Of a DNA stretch of 64,000 nt, positions 1 through 11,072 are shown piece by piece. Position numbers and translations under genes: made by a program. This stretch comes from Pestalotiopsis fici W106-1 (lineage: Eukaryota; Ascomycota; Sordariomycetes; Amphisphaeriales; Sporocadaceae): positions 248,001 through 312,000 of the forward strand of contig NW_006917104.1 in NCBI RefSeq assembly GCF_000516985.1, in the 5' to 3' direction. Under the pieces are notes generated by a model. That model was not told the origin of the DNA and made no database searches. It saw only the letters and a list, made by a program, of their open reading frames with translations. Within the stretch, counting starts at the first letter, position 1. The number at the start of each line of letters is the position of its first letter.

Positions 1-1432
1 ACGACTGCTGTACCAACTCCAGTATATTGAGACTTGGCATGTACATTACAGCTCCTGCATCTGCTATTAGTAAATGCTTGAGCTTGTGGTTGTCTCTTCG
101 TGGACCGGAGAGTTCTGTTGTCGTCGTCAGGGCCTTCGTGTCCCTCCATGATGCCACGCATCTGTAGGGGGGATTTCTAGATATCCTGTATCGTATACAA
201 AATAGCCTAAAGAGAGATTGTGGATGGTTGATGAAAATTAAACTGAGCTCCTCAAGATGTAGCCTTCCAGACGACAACCAAACCACAGTGGCAGGAGTGG
301 GCAGGAGTGTGATCATACCCGAACCCCTGGTGGATAAGATCACTTGAATCTTGACGGGGAAAGGCCAATCATTTGCCTATCTGCTTCATTAATCTCGGTC
401 AAGCATTGGGCGGCCACACAAGTGATGAACAGGCCCAATGCACTGCCAGGCATATCATAGTATTAAGAAAAGAAATAGGCTCGCTATATAGCCTTTTTTT
501 TTTGTACTCCTGTTAATGATGATGCGTACGTTTCTGGCTTTATGTAGCGATATAATCGAGAGTTCAGCATACATCTCTTTGTTGGCTTGGCTGATCGCAA
601 ACATGGATCGCATCTGTAATATGCTTTGTACCCATCGGCAACACTGGCATTGGCTGCAAAGATGTTCCATGCCACATCTAGTTTGTGGGTCATCCATGTA
701 AAGAACAAGTTCTGGCCAATTGACAGTGGCATGATTCCAAGATACATCTGTGGATTACGTGGGTATCCGCAAAGATAGATTATATTTAGTGCCTCGGCAA
801 GATGAACACTGCATAATACAGTGTTGGACATAAGGGACCAAGAAAATACGTCACTCAGCCGCAAAGAGTCAAAGCGGCCCCCATCGCCGACACCGGAAGG
901 ACGGAGGTACTGACTTTCACATGGCGAGGTCGGTATGTTGGAAGCAGATGCAGCTGAAAGAGCTGCCCCAAGTTGACCCCTTTTTGACTCATGTTGGAAT
1001 TGCTCAGATCATTCGCGGAGATTCGAGGCACCCGAAGACTGCCTTTACAGTCTCAATCATACAAAATATTGCAAATTTGTTCGCGACAGATGAATGACAC
1101 GCATGATACATCACTTATGGAAATGCAAGCCAGAGTCAATTAAAAGAAAAGGATAAATTGATGTGATCTAATCACCTTTGTCGCTTTGCGAAACGCCCTA
1201 ATTACTAATGATGAAAATATTCATATACAGGTCTAATCACTTCCTCCATTGAGGATAAAACTCATCCACCTTTTAATAACATGTCAACTTGACCAATATC
1301 TTTGTGCTGTTAAACTCCAGAAAAGCAACTGGTATCAATTTTGCCATCGGCCGAATGAATCTGGCCAAGTGCAGCAGAAAGCATGCAGACTAGGCTCGGT
1401 GTCGTGGCGGCGTGTCAAGGAAAACCCCCCCA
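1..1432. other. No recognisable gene
   Basis: About 1.4 kb in which only short open frames occur. They overlap one another on both strands, have no domain-like composition and no convincing splice continuation. The stretch contains a short T-tract near 488-500. The right end is the 3' flank of the small gene on the minus strand. I see no RNA gene or repeat here. Confidence 0.5.
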
Positions 1433-1862
1433 TCACATTCTCGTCTCGGCAAGGACCTTGTATGCAAAGACGGTGTCCGCCCTTGCTTGCTGCCTGGTGG
1501 TTGATTTACTCGAGGACGTTTTCGAGGCCGAAGCGGTCGGCTGCGCTGATTTCGAGTCCGACGACAGTTTTGCCTTGACTTTGGCGAGAATCGAAGTCTT
1601 TGGTGGTGATGCGGTCTGTTGTTCGGTTTTGGCTGCTGCTATCTCGTCGTCCGATTCTAGGTTGGTAAGAGGTACAATTAGTCCAATTGTTCTGGCATCA
1701 CTAAGCAAGTAGATATAAAGTCAAGGACTCACCATAGTCGTAGTCATGAGAAATTTTGGCAGGTTCCGACGTGACAGTTGCCGTCTTTGGTGATTTGGGT
1801 GATTGTGTCATTCCAACGAGTGTGGAAGAACCAGATAATTGTGCGTATTCTGAAGCAGGCAT
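1433..1862 (-). CDS. Small Ser/Lys-rich hypothetical protein, two exons
   Basis: I do not recognise this protein. The model joins exon 1 (1733-1862) to exon 2 (1433-1656) through a 76-nt intron with a GTGAGT donor, a CTAAT-like branch site and a CTAG acceptor, giving 117 residues. The start MPASEYAQLSGSS has an AAA context upstream of ATG. The splice creates a run DYDYESDDEI, so acidic residues meet across the junction, which supports the acceptor chosen. The other AG nearer the donor would give a 32-nt intron and an immediate stop. The rest is rich in Ser, Lys, Thr and Ala (KAKLSSDSKSAQ, SKTSSSKSTTRQQ) and is probably disordered. No signal peptide or membrane segment is visible. It could be a small nuclear or cytosolic protein. 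Existence is moderately supported; function is unknown. Confidence 0.5.
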
Positions 1863-2566
1863 TTTAATGGTGGCTTGGTTGTTTCAGCAATCAAGTCTGA
1901 AAATACTCTGACGTGGATTGACTTTATGGAATATTGTTTCAAGAACTTGATACAGCGGTAAGTGAACTTCTGTTACAGGATATGAAGTGATCTTTCAGAT
2001 AATCTCAAGATAAACAATGTCGATGACTGAGGCAAGAATAATCTCTACTTGGCAACGGGAATGCTGGAATACTTATATCCATCCAATGTCCACCTTAGCA
2101 GTCAGCTTTATAATCTCACCCGCGCAACTAGAAGAATAGCAACAATACAAACCAACATATGCGGCTTCGGCCATCCCAATTCATTCACACCATGTCAATT
2201 GCTGAGTCACTGGGATACAAAAAGTCCAGCATTTGTGTACAGTTTACGCGAGGTCTGTGACCGTTTGTCTGAACCGCGTGGCAGCTGAACTCCTGACCGC
2301 TGTGGTCCCACCAGGAGGGCGCGTTTTACAGTACTAGAGTAAACCATTATTCGGCAGGCATCCAGGCAGCCAGGGTTAAGAATTCCCAATCGAAATTGTA
2401 TAGTGCAATTGACAGCGATTGTATCCAGAGTTTGGCGCCATCGCAAGCTAGGACCCCTTAAGGCTGACTCACTGCCTAAAAATGCCCCATGCTCTTTTTT
2501 CTTGCCCGGCATGGAAGCGAAGTAGCGGCTTGAGACCTTCATGCTGGTGGCTGAGTTGGTGAAAAA

Positions 2567-2600
2567 GTCAGACGGGCAGAGATTCGGGCGCCCGTCTGAC
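2567..2600. repeat. Perfect 11-bp inverted repeat (hairpin-forming)
   Basis: GTCAGACGGGC at 2567-2577 is exactly complementary to GCCCGTCTGAC at 2590-2600, with a 12-nt spacer. It lies about 650 bp upstream of the Zn2Cys6 gene and could form a hairpin or be a dyad binding site. No further evidence of function is visible. Confidence 0.6.
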
Positions 2601-3068
2601 GAAACTTGCATGCCATGTACCGAATTAGGACGCCGGTCAGAAGGCATTTAAAATGGTTCCGACAGCATAACCAGGCACTTTTGTTTTGCTTGGTGGTCGA
2701 CTGCGGTTTGCGTAACCCCACAGACGTAGGAGAATGATGTGCCTGTTTTTCTATTTGGCATGGCGCAGACATCTGGCAGTCGTATCATTGCAATGACGAC
2801 TGAAAAACGCGACAAATCGCGAATAAATGCCCTGATCAGACCCAGACCCGCAGCGGCATCCCCTCGGAGCCTTTCCGTGCTACCTTACCCCAGGAAACCC
2901 CAGTAACCCGATTTAGCATTGAGACAATGTTTTCGGCGTCGGCTTGTGGAGGCACTATTTCGTGACCGAATTAGTCATTCTGAGAGCACTCGCCGATTGG
3001 TTGCTGGCGAAACAAAAGCTCGGTACCGCTCCAGGGTGCTGCGGCCTGCCAGGTCAGTCACTTGAAAT

Positions 3069-3102
3069 TTGAGCCGAAGCCGAAACTGCAACTTCGGCTC
3101 AA
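3069..3102. promoter_or_regulatory. Inverted repeat with CCG/CGG triplets upstream of the Zn2Cys6 gene
   Basis: TTGAGCCGAAG (3069-3079) and CTTCGGCTCAA (3092-3102) are perfect complements around a 12-nt spacer that contains another CCG. A further AAGCCGAAG lies just downstream near 3111-3119. Zn2Cys6 dimers are known to bind paired CGG/CCG triplets, and this dyad sits about 140-170 bp upstream of a Zn2Cys6 start codon, so an autoregulatory site is a reasonable inference. Binding is not shown by the sequence. Confidence 0.45.
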
Positions 3103-3240
3103 GGTAGCGCAAGCCGAAGTATTGCTTGCGAAACTTGAGCAATTGTCCATGATTTCATTGACCATTGCGATTTGGAAGAAAATCCTTCTTGTCAGGTGAG
3201 GACTCGTCATTCTCTATAATTAAGCATATCTTGACTCGCC

Positions 3241-5668
3241 ATGAGTAATCCACCAACACCCGTGCTGCGACGTCTCAATGGTCGTCTTCAAGCTTGCGAT
3301 CCGTGCCGAAGCCGAAAGGTGAGTATCCGACTGAGTGGATGGGCCGGCTTGGTTCGCCATTGACGACACAATGGACTAAAAGTGCAATTAGGTGGCCTGC
3401 GATCATGGCAGACCTGTATGTCTACGATGCAGAAAGAGGCAGCAAGACCGGCATTGTGTTTATACTGTTTCTTCCACCACTGTTGGTTTAGGGATTGGCA
3501 CATCACGCTCGCCCTCGGTATCCGCTCCAGCAAGGGCAGCCCAAAGACGTGACGATAACGTTGTCCCAACATTGAGTCCAGGCGCAAGGAGAACGAGTGT
3601 CGTGACTAGTCCTGCAAGTACACGAGCATCGTCGTCGCGAGCGATTGGATATTTGGGCTACACAAGCTATTCGACAGTGATAGATGAGACATTGTGTATA
3701 CTCAATGACATCAGAGCGGAAAATCCCCAAAGTCCCTGCATGGACGACTGTCCGATTGCCATATCCTCCAAGACCATCGCTCTTGGGGTTACTGTCCTCA
3801 GGCATATCCCTTTCCCAGAGGATGGGCAGCGTCTCTTTCGTAGAGAATTGACTGTCAAGGACTCGTGGATGCGCCTAGTAGCTCGGCATATTCTTGAGAC
3901 ACTTTACGATGAATGGGGCGGGCACCTTGGACGCGTTCGCTCCGTGTCAAAGTTGGAAGAAATGGCTCGTCGGATATGTGTCAATACAGCCAAGCCCATT
4001 GTGAACAGAGGTGATGGCGTAGAGTGGCTAGAACAATTTCGAGGGCCAAATCTAAGATGGGAGAGTCTAGGTATGTTGCAGCAGAAGGTGTCAATTCCAT
4101 GTCATATGTATTGACGGGCTTCCAGGGGTACTTTTCCACGGATGGGATCTTGTCGATGACGCGCACAAAATTAAAATGCAGGGTGCCTCTGTGTATATCA
4201 AGCAATCTGCGCCGTCGGTACAGGAGTTCATCTCGCTCTGTCTTGAACTGTGCCAAGAGTTCTCTGACGGCAATTTCTTCACCGTCTACTTGGACTTTAA
4301 GCGGACTTTACTGGAGTCTCTCATATCGGGCGATGCCAGTATGTGCACCTGATTATCAACCACCATGGCGCTGACTGGAGCTTTGCTAATAATATTGTAG
4401 GTCGACAAACCTGCAGATACCTCGCTGACACGGTAGCCAGTTTGACATTCCTTGGCATGCACGCGGAGCCCACTGATGAATTCTATCAACCGACATTCTA
4501 TGCCGAAGCCAGTCGGAGGGTACTGCTCGCAGTATTCACTGTCGACAAAGTGTAAGTTTTGATACTTGTGGTGCCTCGAAAACGCCCCAATTGCACTCCA
4601 GGAGTGGTATCGGACACGGCGCTGATTGATGCTATCATAGGCAACTTGCATTCACCGGACGGCCGCCGTTGTTGTTCAGAAAGTTTGTCACGACGCCCAT
4701 GCCTTTGGATATAAGCGACCAAGACCTCTTCTTGGATCAAGCTTCTCTGCTCAAAAAGATACAAAATTCAGTTGATGACAAGGGCTGGAATACCAATGGT
4801 GAATTCTTTTCCAGCACCATTGTCCGAGCTCGATACATGGTGGCACAGATCAGAGAGCACATTGCAGAGATAGCACTCGGCAACGACTCACAGACTACAG
4901 CAGATGAACTGCAGTAAGCTTACATTTTTCTTGGGTGCTGTTACTCGGGAATATGCTCACAACTTGATAGTCGCATCAAACAAAAGCAAGATGCTGTAGT
5001 AGCAGAATTTCCCCCCAGTCTACATTGGCAAGCCGAAGACATGGCAGACCCAGAGGTGGATGCGAATATCGTATTCAACAGACTGCTGCTGAGCTTGGAC
5101 AGTCTGCAAAATGACTTTTTTGTTTACCGACTCTTGGTACGGACAGGCCAAGGTCAACCTGATGAAGGTTGCCTATTGGCAACGAGCTTCCGCATGGTAT
5201 CATTGGTGCTGCTGCTGTGGACGAACATGGATCGATTTCAGGTCATGAGGCCTGACTTCGGATGGCTAGTAAGTCCAAGATTGGTTCCGTTGTAGTAATT
5301 CGCAAGACTGATGGCATTTCAACCAGCTCATGGGGTACGGCGCTTCACCCGGGGGCATACTCTGCAAGTGCTTGCTGAAAGCACAGTCCAGTCAAATCCA
5401 TCCCGGTGAACCCGAAATCACACGCTCTGCCATCATCCAAAAGCTGTCGCTGCTGGTTGGATTCTTGGATTGGGTCAGTCCGACCGCGCCCAATGCAGAA
5501 TTGTGCAAAGATTGCAAATCAGTCATCGAACGCGTGCTTGATCAAGCACTGAACTGCATCCCGGGAAACGCGCCAGCTTTTGGGGCCAGCATCAATTGGG
5601 ATCTGTCGACTCCGTTAGATTTCAACTTTGATCTGATGGACACTTACGACTGGCTGAGGTCCGATTGA
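3241..5668 (+). CDS. Zn2Cys6 fungal-type transcription factor
   Basis: Seven exons (3241-3318, 3392-4070, 4126-4338, 4401-4551, 4641-4913, 4971-5268, 5327-5668) give 677 residues. The DNA-binding zinc cluster is near the N-terminus, with spacing C-x2-C-x6-C-x6-C-x2-C-x8-C (CDPCRSRKVACDHGRPVC, then LRCRKRQQDRHC). Intron 1 falls inside the cluster, right after the basic RSRK stretch. A Ser/Pro-rich linker follows. The middle has the fungal-specific transcription factor domain: RWESLGVLFHGWDLVDDA, then YLADTVASLTFLGMHAEP and the hallmark FTGRPPLL. The protein should be a nuclear, sequence-specific regulator binding CGG-type sites. The adjacent genes give no clear target pathway. All introns are 55-89 nt with standard borders, and frame is kept throughout. 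The family call is firm; the regulon is unknown. Confidence 0.93.
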
Positions 5669-7184
5669 GCAGTTACGCAGGCGTCTCATTCGCGGGTGGC
5701 GTGTCCGAATCGGCCGCAAAAGAGATTACTTGACAAGAACTCTACAGGCATAATGATAATTATAAAACAATATTGATATCATTTGTTACATTACTGTTCA
5801 TCAAGTAAAGCAGTCATGTCTCATCTGATCTCTTCATCTGTACTTTCGGCTTTTGCCCTGTTTAGATGATTCTGGCCCGGGCTAGAGCTCATCAAGATAA
5901 GGATATCGAAAGGCATCTGCGGCACCGGTTGATCTACGCAGAGTGGTTTGATGTCTTTGCCGCCCAAAGGATAGAGATGGAGCCACTTGGCATGCGGTGC
6001 GCGGCGCCGGTACGTTGATAAGTCAACGACGGCGCTTGTCTCGCATTGAATCCGCCGTCCCGTCTATGATAGACTATGTTATAGTCGGGCCCGAATACGG
6101 AAAGGGCCGTACTTCTGTTACCGCCGCCATCCACGTCTCCAGTGCGGGTTGCAACCCTCCAATTGAGTTAAGCTTTGGGTTTTGCCCGGCTCTGGAGTCT
6201 GTCATCTCAATTGCGTCCATCACCTTAGTTTGGACCCAATTCATGGTGCACCAACCATATAGGGAACAGGGCCAGATGAACCGTGTCCGAGCGACGCAGC
6301 GCTAACGGCATTGGCGAAACGTGACAGCCCTGGGGAAATTGACAGGACACCCATGCCATCATTTTACGGCGCTCTGTTGAAACGCGCGGATCACGACAGC
6401 AAGGCTGACGATGACGAGGGTTGGGAAATCTACAACAGCCCGCCAAGTTGAGGGGATTTCCGAGACACTTGCACACACAAAAGTCCAATACCAACAGACA
6501 GTCAATATGATAAAATTCGATCTGCACAATGTCCCACAGCTCCCGGGGTTGATTAATGGTGGCTGGTGGGTTAAACCCAGGAATGCTGTTACAGGCCCCA
6601 AGAAGGACAATCTCTAGCGTGCGCCTTTAAGCAGCAGAATAATGGAAACATGCAGTGATGCTTGCTCTTCAGTGGTGTTCCTGAATGATCGTCATGAATT
6701 GTGATGGGGACTGATCAACGACTGCTCGCCTTTGGGGGTGAAATGTGATTGGTCTCATTTTGTGCGCATCGGATTACCCCGTTGCAATCCATCTTGTTGG
6801 AGTAAAGTTCTTGGGGCCGCCATCCTTGCGACTCCCAGGCAATGTTAAACTGTGGAGATATACACGATCCACCACGCCCATATACACTTCCCACTACGGC
6901 ATTGACCATCGTCTCAAGGGTAGATTGAAACAATCATGGCAACGGTGGCCCTGTATGATGGAGCTGACAATTGCTTTTGCTTCGTGATGATCACTCGAGG
7001 TCTATAAAGCAAGACGTTGATCTCCAATTGCAGATCTATTCTACTTATCCATTCAATCACCATCTCTTCTTCATTCACTTCTCTTCTCAACTTCTCAATC
7101 GCTTCTTTCTTGGTTATCCAACCATTACACTCATTCATCAACAAAGACAAGAACAGGTTTTCTTCACCCCCACACTCATTCAAA
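5669..7184. other. Intergenic region and promoter of the secreted protein gene
   Basis: About 1.5 kb without a convincing gene; the open frames here are short and overlap on both strands. The first part is the 3' flank of the transcription factor gene. The last 200 bases form a typical promoter: a TATAAA at 7003-7008 followed by a CT-rich leader up to the start codon at 7185. Confidence 0.55.
7003..7008 (+). promoter_or_regulatory. TATA box of the secreted protein gene
   Basis: TATAAA lies 177 bp upstream of the start codon and is followed from about 7025 by a pyrimidine-rich leader with TTCATTCACTTCTCTTCTC-type sequence. This layout is typical of strongly expressed fungal genes. Confidence 0.55.
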
Positions 7185-8052
7185 ATGCGTTTCTCTACCA
7201 TCGCCTCGACGGCACTTCTCGCCTTCTCTCCCGCTGCCTTTGCTGCAGTCACCCCCGTCAAGAACGTGGACGTCGTTGCCAAGCGTACCGACTCTTCTTG
7301 CTCCTCCGGATCCGGTCTGTTGTCCGGTCTGCTTGGTGGTCTCTCTTCGGTCACTGGTGGCCTTGACATTACCAGCGAGCTTACCACCATCATTTCTGGC
7401 CTCACTGGAGGATCTTCCGCAGAGTAAGTCTTTATATATCTAGAAAGAAAAGACAAAGTCACATATTGACGGTATAATTAGCTCTGCCGACATCCTCAGT
7501 TCCGTCTTTACCGAAGTCGAGTCCCTGGCTGGTAGCTTGATCACTGGCATCACCACCGACGGCACCACCATCTCTGGAGTTGCTGGTGAACTCACATCCA
7601 CTCTCCAGTCTCTCAACGCCACCTTTGGTGCCAGCGCCAACGCCACCGCCGCCATCTCTCTGGGCATCAACATTGTCGGTGAGGTCGAGGGTCTCCTGAA
7701 CGGCTTCCTCTCGGGCAACGTCTCGGCTTCCGGTGCCGTCGACGTTGTCTCTAGCATCCTCGGCGAGGTCGAGTCCGCCGTCGGCAGCCTGGCTGGCGGT
7801 GCTGTCGGTAGCACTGATGCCTCAACCTATGCCAACACCTTGACCCAGGTCTGCTCGACCGCCAAGAGCCTCCTCTCGGGCTTTGCCAGCGGCTCTGGAA
7901 ACGTTTCCGTCTCCGACACCCTGAGCGGCATCACCACTCTCTACAGCCTCTTCTCCTCCCTGGCTGGTAACCTCGGCTTCAGCGTTGGCGGAACTGGCTC
8001 CCTCGACCTTACCACCCTGCTCAGCGCTGCTGTCAGCTTCCTCGGCCAGTAA
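7185..8052 (+). CDS. Secreted hydrophobic Gly/Ser/Leu-rich protein
   Basis: Two exons (7185-7423, 7482-8052) around a 58-nt intron encode 269 residues. The N-terminus MRFSTIASTALLAFSPAAFA is a clear signal peptide with AFA-like cleavage, followed near residue 34 by a KR dibasic site suited to Kex2 processing. The mature part is almost wholly Gly, Ser, Leu, Ala, Thr and Val in amphipathic stretches that recur in form: GLLSGLLGGLSS, VESLAGSLITGI, VEGLLNGFLSG, VESAVGSLAGG, LYSLFSSLAGN. There are only two cysteines (SSCSSGS and QVCSTAK), so it is not a classical eight-cysteine hydrophobin. NAT and NVS sequons are present. There is no charged C-terminal tail, and a GPI signal is not certain. Codons are strongly C-ending in exon 2, which fits high expression. 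It is probably a cell-wall or surface-active protein; the family is not recognised. Confidence 0.85.
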
Positions 8053-8629
8053 ATTGCCGTGTCCAATCAGTTGACATCAGGGCACGGGATGGACGATATG
8101 GCCAAGCCAACCTCAAGCCGATCATATCCGCTATGAAATGACCGACATCCTGGTCCGGCACCATTTCCTTCTTGTCGTTTATTTCTTTGGACAGTATTTA
8201 TGCTTCCTTTTCAAGCCAAGGCTTTTTTTATATCAGGTGGTGATTAGAGATAGGTGAATTGATATGACATTATGACATTGTCCACTGTGCAGTACTCGAT
8301 ACTGGAAGTCATCACTGTGACAACATGATCAATTGAAAATAAAGTATGGAAACTTGTGATTAACAACAGGCACTCATGCTTGATCTGGTTTAATATACAT
8401 GACTGAAATGTGGACCTATTTGTTTTATGTATAAGACTTCTATAAGACTTTTAATGATATGTGACTACTTGAGACGTGAAGTATGCCCTTGATATCAACC
8501 CCCTTTGGTTCATAGAATATTCGACTGACTATACTCTTGCCCCAACCACATCGTAGCAAGTGACTCCAATATTACTCGACCCAACACACTGCCCGCTTCC
8601 GTCTCAGTATGTGTAGCTACATACCTGAT
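8053..8629. other. Convergent 3' intergenic region
   Basis: The stop codons of the secreted protein gene (plus strand) and the amidohydrolase gene (minus strand) face each other across 577 bp. The sequence is AT-rich with several AATAAA-like or TTTTATG motifs that could serve both 3' ends. No gene is seen. Confidence 0.6.
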
Positions 8630-9937
8630 TTACACTTTATCACCTTCAGGAAGATCTCCAGGGTTCTCAGCAGAGCTTTCGACAGACGCTAGGGCTGCAA
8701 TTTCGAACCCAAAAGCCCACGCTTTTGCGATATCCCGAGTATTGGTTATGTTCAAAAGAGGATTCGAATTAAGCATGAGCACATCCGCGCGCTGGCCCAC
8801 CGCCACGGAGCCTCTGTCTGGGACCCGGTGCCATTTGGCAGCTTCACGAGTCGCAGCATTGATGGCCTCGGCGGGCGACATTCCCACAATATTGACAAAG
8901 TTCTCCAGCTCGTAATGGAGTGTCAATCCCCATGGGACTTGAATCGAGGTACCGTTTTGAGGGAGTGTACCAACCGCGTCGGTGCCTGCGATAAGAGGTA
9001 CACCGGCCTGATAGAGGAGCCGGGCATTGGTCTGCGCATGCTCAAGCGAGCGGTTGCTCCCTGGCGTGACACTAAAGTACTGCTGTAGAGCAGCTTCTCT
9101 ATACGCAAACTCGAATACGTTGATGGTTGGAGTGACGAATTGGCCTTGTACTAGAATGGCATGGATTGTCGCATTGTCGAGAATGCCGTCATCGGGAACA
9201 TGCTGGATGCCGTCCGTCTTGGAGGCCACCGCCTGCTGGTATGCCGCAATTGCTGATGCGTGGGTCATTGTCTGGGCCCGATACTTGGAGTGAGTTTGCT
9301 GGACCATTTCAGTCTGCTGCTCCGTCGAGGGGCCGTTGACCTCGGCAGTAATCTTCATAAAGTTGCTGCCGTTGCCGAATTGCCAGTCTGTCCATTCGAC
9401 TACATTGGTGTCGGGATATATGAGAGTGTTTCTCAACCGCGTCGGATCTTGCTTTTCATGCAGACTTCCATTTCCCACTGCCGCCAGACCTGCATGAATG
9501 AAGCTAGCAAGGCCCGGCTGGTTCTTCATGGTCTCGCATTGTGTATAGTTTCGACAGTTCATATGCATGGCCGTGGTACATCCCCACGATGTAAAATTTT
9601 CGAGTGATTGTACATCTGTCAGGTGGACGTGACTGTCGATTAACCCTGGAATCAAGAACTTTCCAGTACCATCAACCGTAGCCTGGGCGTCGTCGCATTC
9701 GTCAACACTGACGATATAGCCACCATCCAGACATACTGTTGAAGGAGTCTCAAACGCCCAACCATTGAAGACCCGCACATTCTCGATGGCCGTTTTCACA
9801 ACTTCATTCGGGGTAGAGCGTCTATCGTTGTTGATTGTTGGAGAATGGCCAGTGTCGGTTGAATGAAATGGACAAGCTTGGATGCTCACTATATGCTGTA
9901 CCACAGCGAGTGCAGAAACGAGTCTTGTTTGCATCAT
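8630..9937 (-). CDS. Secreted metal-dependent amidohydrolase (imidazolonepropionase-like)
   Basis: A single-exon gene of 435 residues. The frame is open a little further upstream but the first ATG is at 9937. The start MMQTRLVSALAVVQHIVSIQA is a plausible signal peptide. The amidohydrolase pattern is complete. An N-terminal beta segment is followed by FLIPGLIDSHVHL (H103, H105). KITAEV gives the candidate metal-bridging K195, THASAIAAY gives H226, GIQHVPDDG gives H246, and LIAGTDAVG gives D320. The end of the barrel has MSPAEAINAATREAA and DRGSVAVGQRADVLML, typical of imidazolonepropionase-like and prolidase-like cyclic amidohydrolases. It should hydrolyse C-N bonds in an amide or cyclic amide outside the cell; the substrate cannot be read from sequence. 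Several N-x-S/T sites agree with secretion. Confidence 0.88.
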   Translation of the reverse strand: MMQTRLVSALAVVQHIVSIQACPFHSTDTGHSPTINNDRRSTPNEVVKTAIENVRVFNGWAFETPSTVCLDGGYIVSVDECDDAQATVDGTGKFLIPGLIDSHVHLTDVQSLENFTSWGCTTAMHMNCRNYTQCETMKNQPGLASFIHAGLAAVGNGSLHEKQDPTRLRNTLIYPDTNVVEWTDWQFGNGSNFMKITAEVNGPSTEQQTEMVQQTHSKYRAQTMTHASAIAAYQQAVASKTDGIQHVPDDGILDNATIHAILVQGQFVTPTINVFEFAYREAALQQYFSVTPGSNRSLEHAQTNARLLYQAGVPLIAGTDAVGTLPQNGTSIQVPWGLTLHYELENFVNIVGMSPAEAINAATREAAKWHRVPDRGSVAVGQRADVLMLNSNPLLNITNTRDIAKAWAFGFEIAALASVESSAENPGDLPEGDKV

Positions 9938-11072
9938 GATGTAATAAACTCTTTGCAAATTGAGCTATTGATGAAGATATGAATCTGATTACCTATGTAA
10001 CAGGATGATGAGTAAATATGTAAAACACGAAACCAGAAATCGAGCAAAATATATAAACATTTTCGAGTCTCTGCGAAACTGGTCTTGGCTTATACACTTG
10101 GCAGAGCCGATGCCGACATCACCGATCGGGCATCTCTATTGACCGTATTATCGTACAGTATGGCAGATCTCCAAGCGCCTTTCCCATATTGTTTTGGCGG
10201 TGCCTGATCAGCAGAGGCTATGCAAACATGGCCACAGCGAGTTGGTCATAGTATAGGGCTGCCACTAACGCCACCTGCGCACTTAGGTCCAAGTTCAGCT
10301 CGTAGCGTCGGAACCGGTCTCGCATGACGAGACGGCGCTTGCGCTGCCAGGTTTACAACTCCAGACTTTTAATGCTGTCGGATTTGGAATTTATTTTTCA
10401 TCATCTGCCCGAAGCCGTTGAGTCAAACATCGGTACGACAGTCCCCGTGCACCGACAAGTCTGAATGATCGGCAGAGCTTGGTCATATACGGTTGGTCAG
10501 AGGGCGAATTGCACAACTCCTAGATTGCGTGGGAAATCGGGAAAATCACCATATTTGTGCTTTCATTCAAGAGAATCATTACAGAGAACTATTCACTGCC
10601 TAATTTGTGGGTCTCGGCCTATGGACCACTGTGAATGTCGTTGCGTTGCAGCATGAAATTATAAAAAAGAAAATCGAAAAAAAAAAAGGAGAGGAAGAAA
10701 AGGATTCAATACCTAATACTCGTTCTTGTTTACCAAGTCGCGGCTTTCACAAACCAATAATTGCCGAGTTGCAGAAGGATCTTGCATTAGGAGTTTGCTC
10801 CACGTAGAAAATACCAGATAGCACGAGTCATTATACATCACTCAACAATAGCATTGTGACAAACATTGCTGGTTTGTTGTGCATTTTCTTTGGTGCAAGT
10901 ACACTAAGACATCGTCCGCGAACGGCATTCCATAGTCCCGCCATACTACTCTGGAATGCCATTAAGATGAAGCAAACAAACCTCGGAGCAACCATTGCCC
11001 AAACTTTCTGGATTCAACAATCTTACTGACACTTCCACCTATTTCCACCTAGTTGTGCCATGTCAAATCATC
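9938..11072. other. Divergent intergenic region
   Basis: About 1.1 kb between the amidohydrolase and the membrane protein gene. It contains an A/G-rich tract near 10660-10705 and only short open frames. It should hold two promoters. I see no conserved element that I can name. Confidence 0.5.

Larger units (their letters stand above)
1863..3240. other. Divergent intergenic region between the small gene and the Zn2Cys6 regulator
   Basis: This 1.4-kb interval separates two divergently transcribed genes and must hold both promoters. The only open frames are short and look like chance. Two perfect 11-bp inverted repeats with 12-nt spacers lie in it (2567-2600 and 3069-3102) and are listed separately. 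Confidence 0.55.

Noticed and set aside
2207..2647. 146-codon open frame on the minus strand
   Set aside because: No domain-like composition, no ATG-based context supported by splicing, and it covers the hairpin and promoter region of the transcription factor gene.
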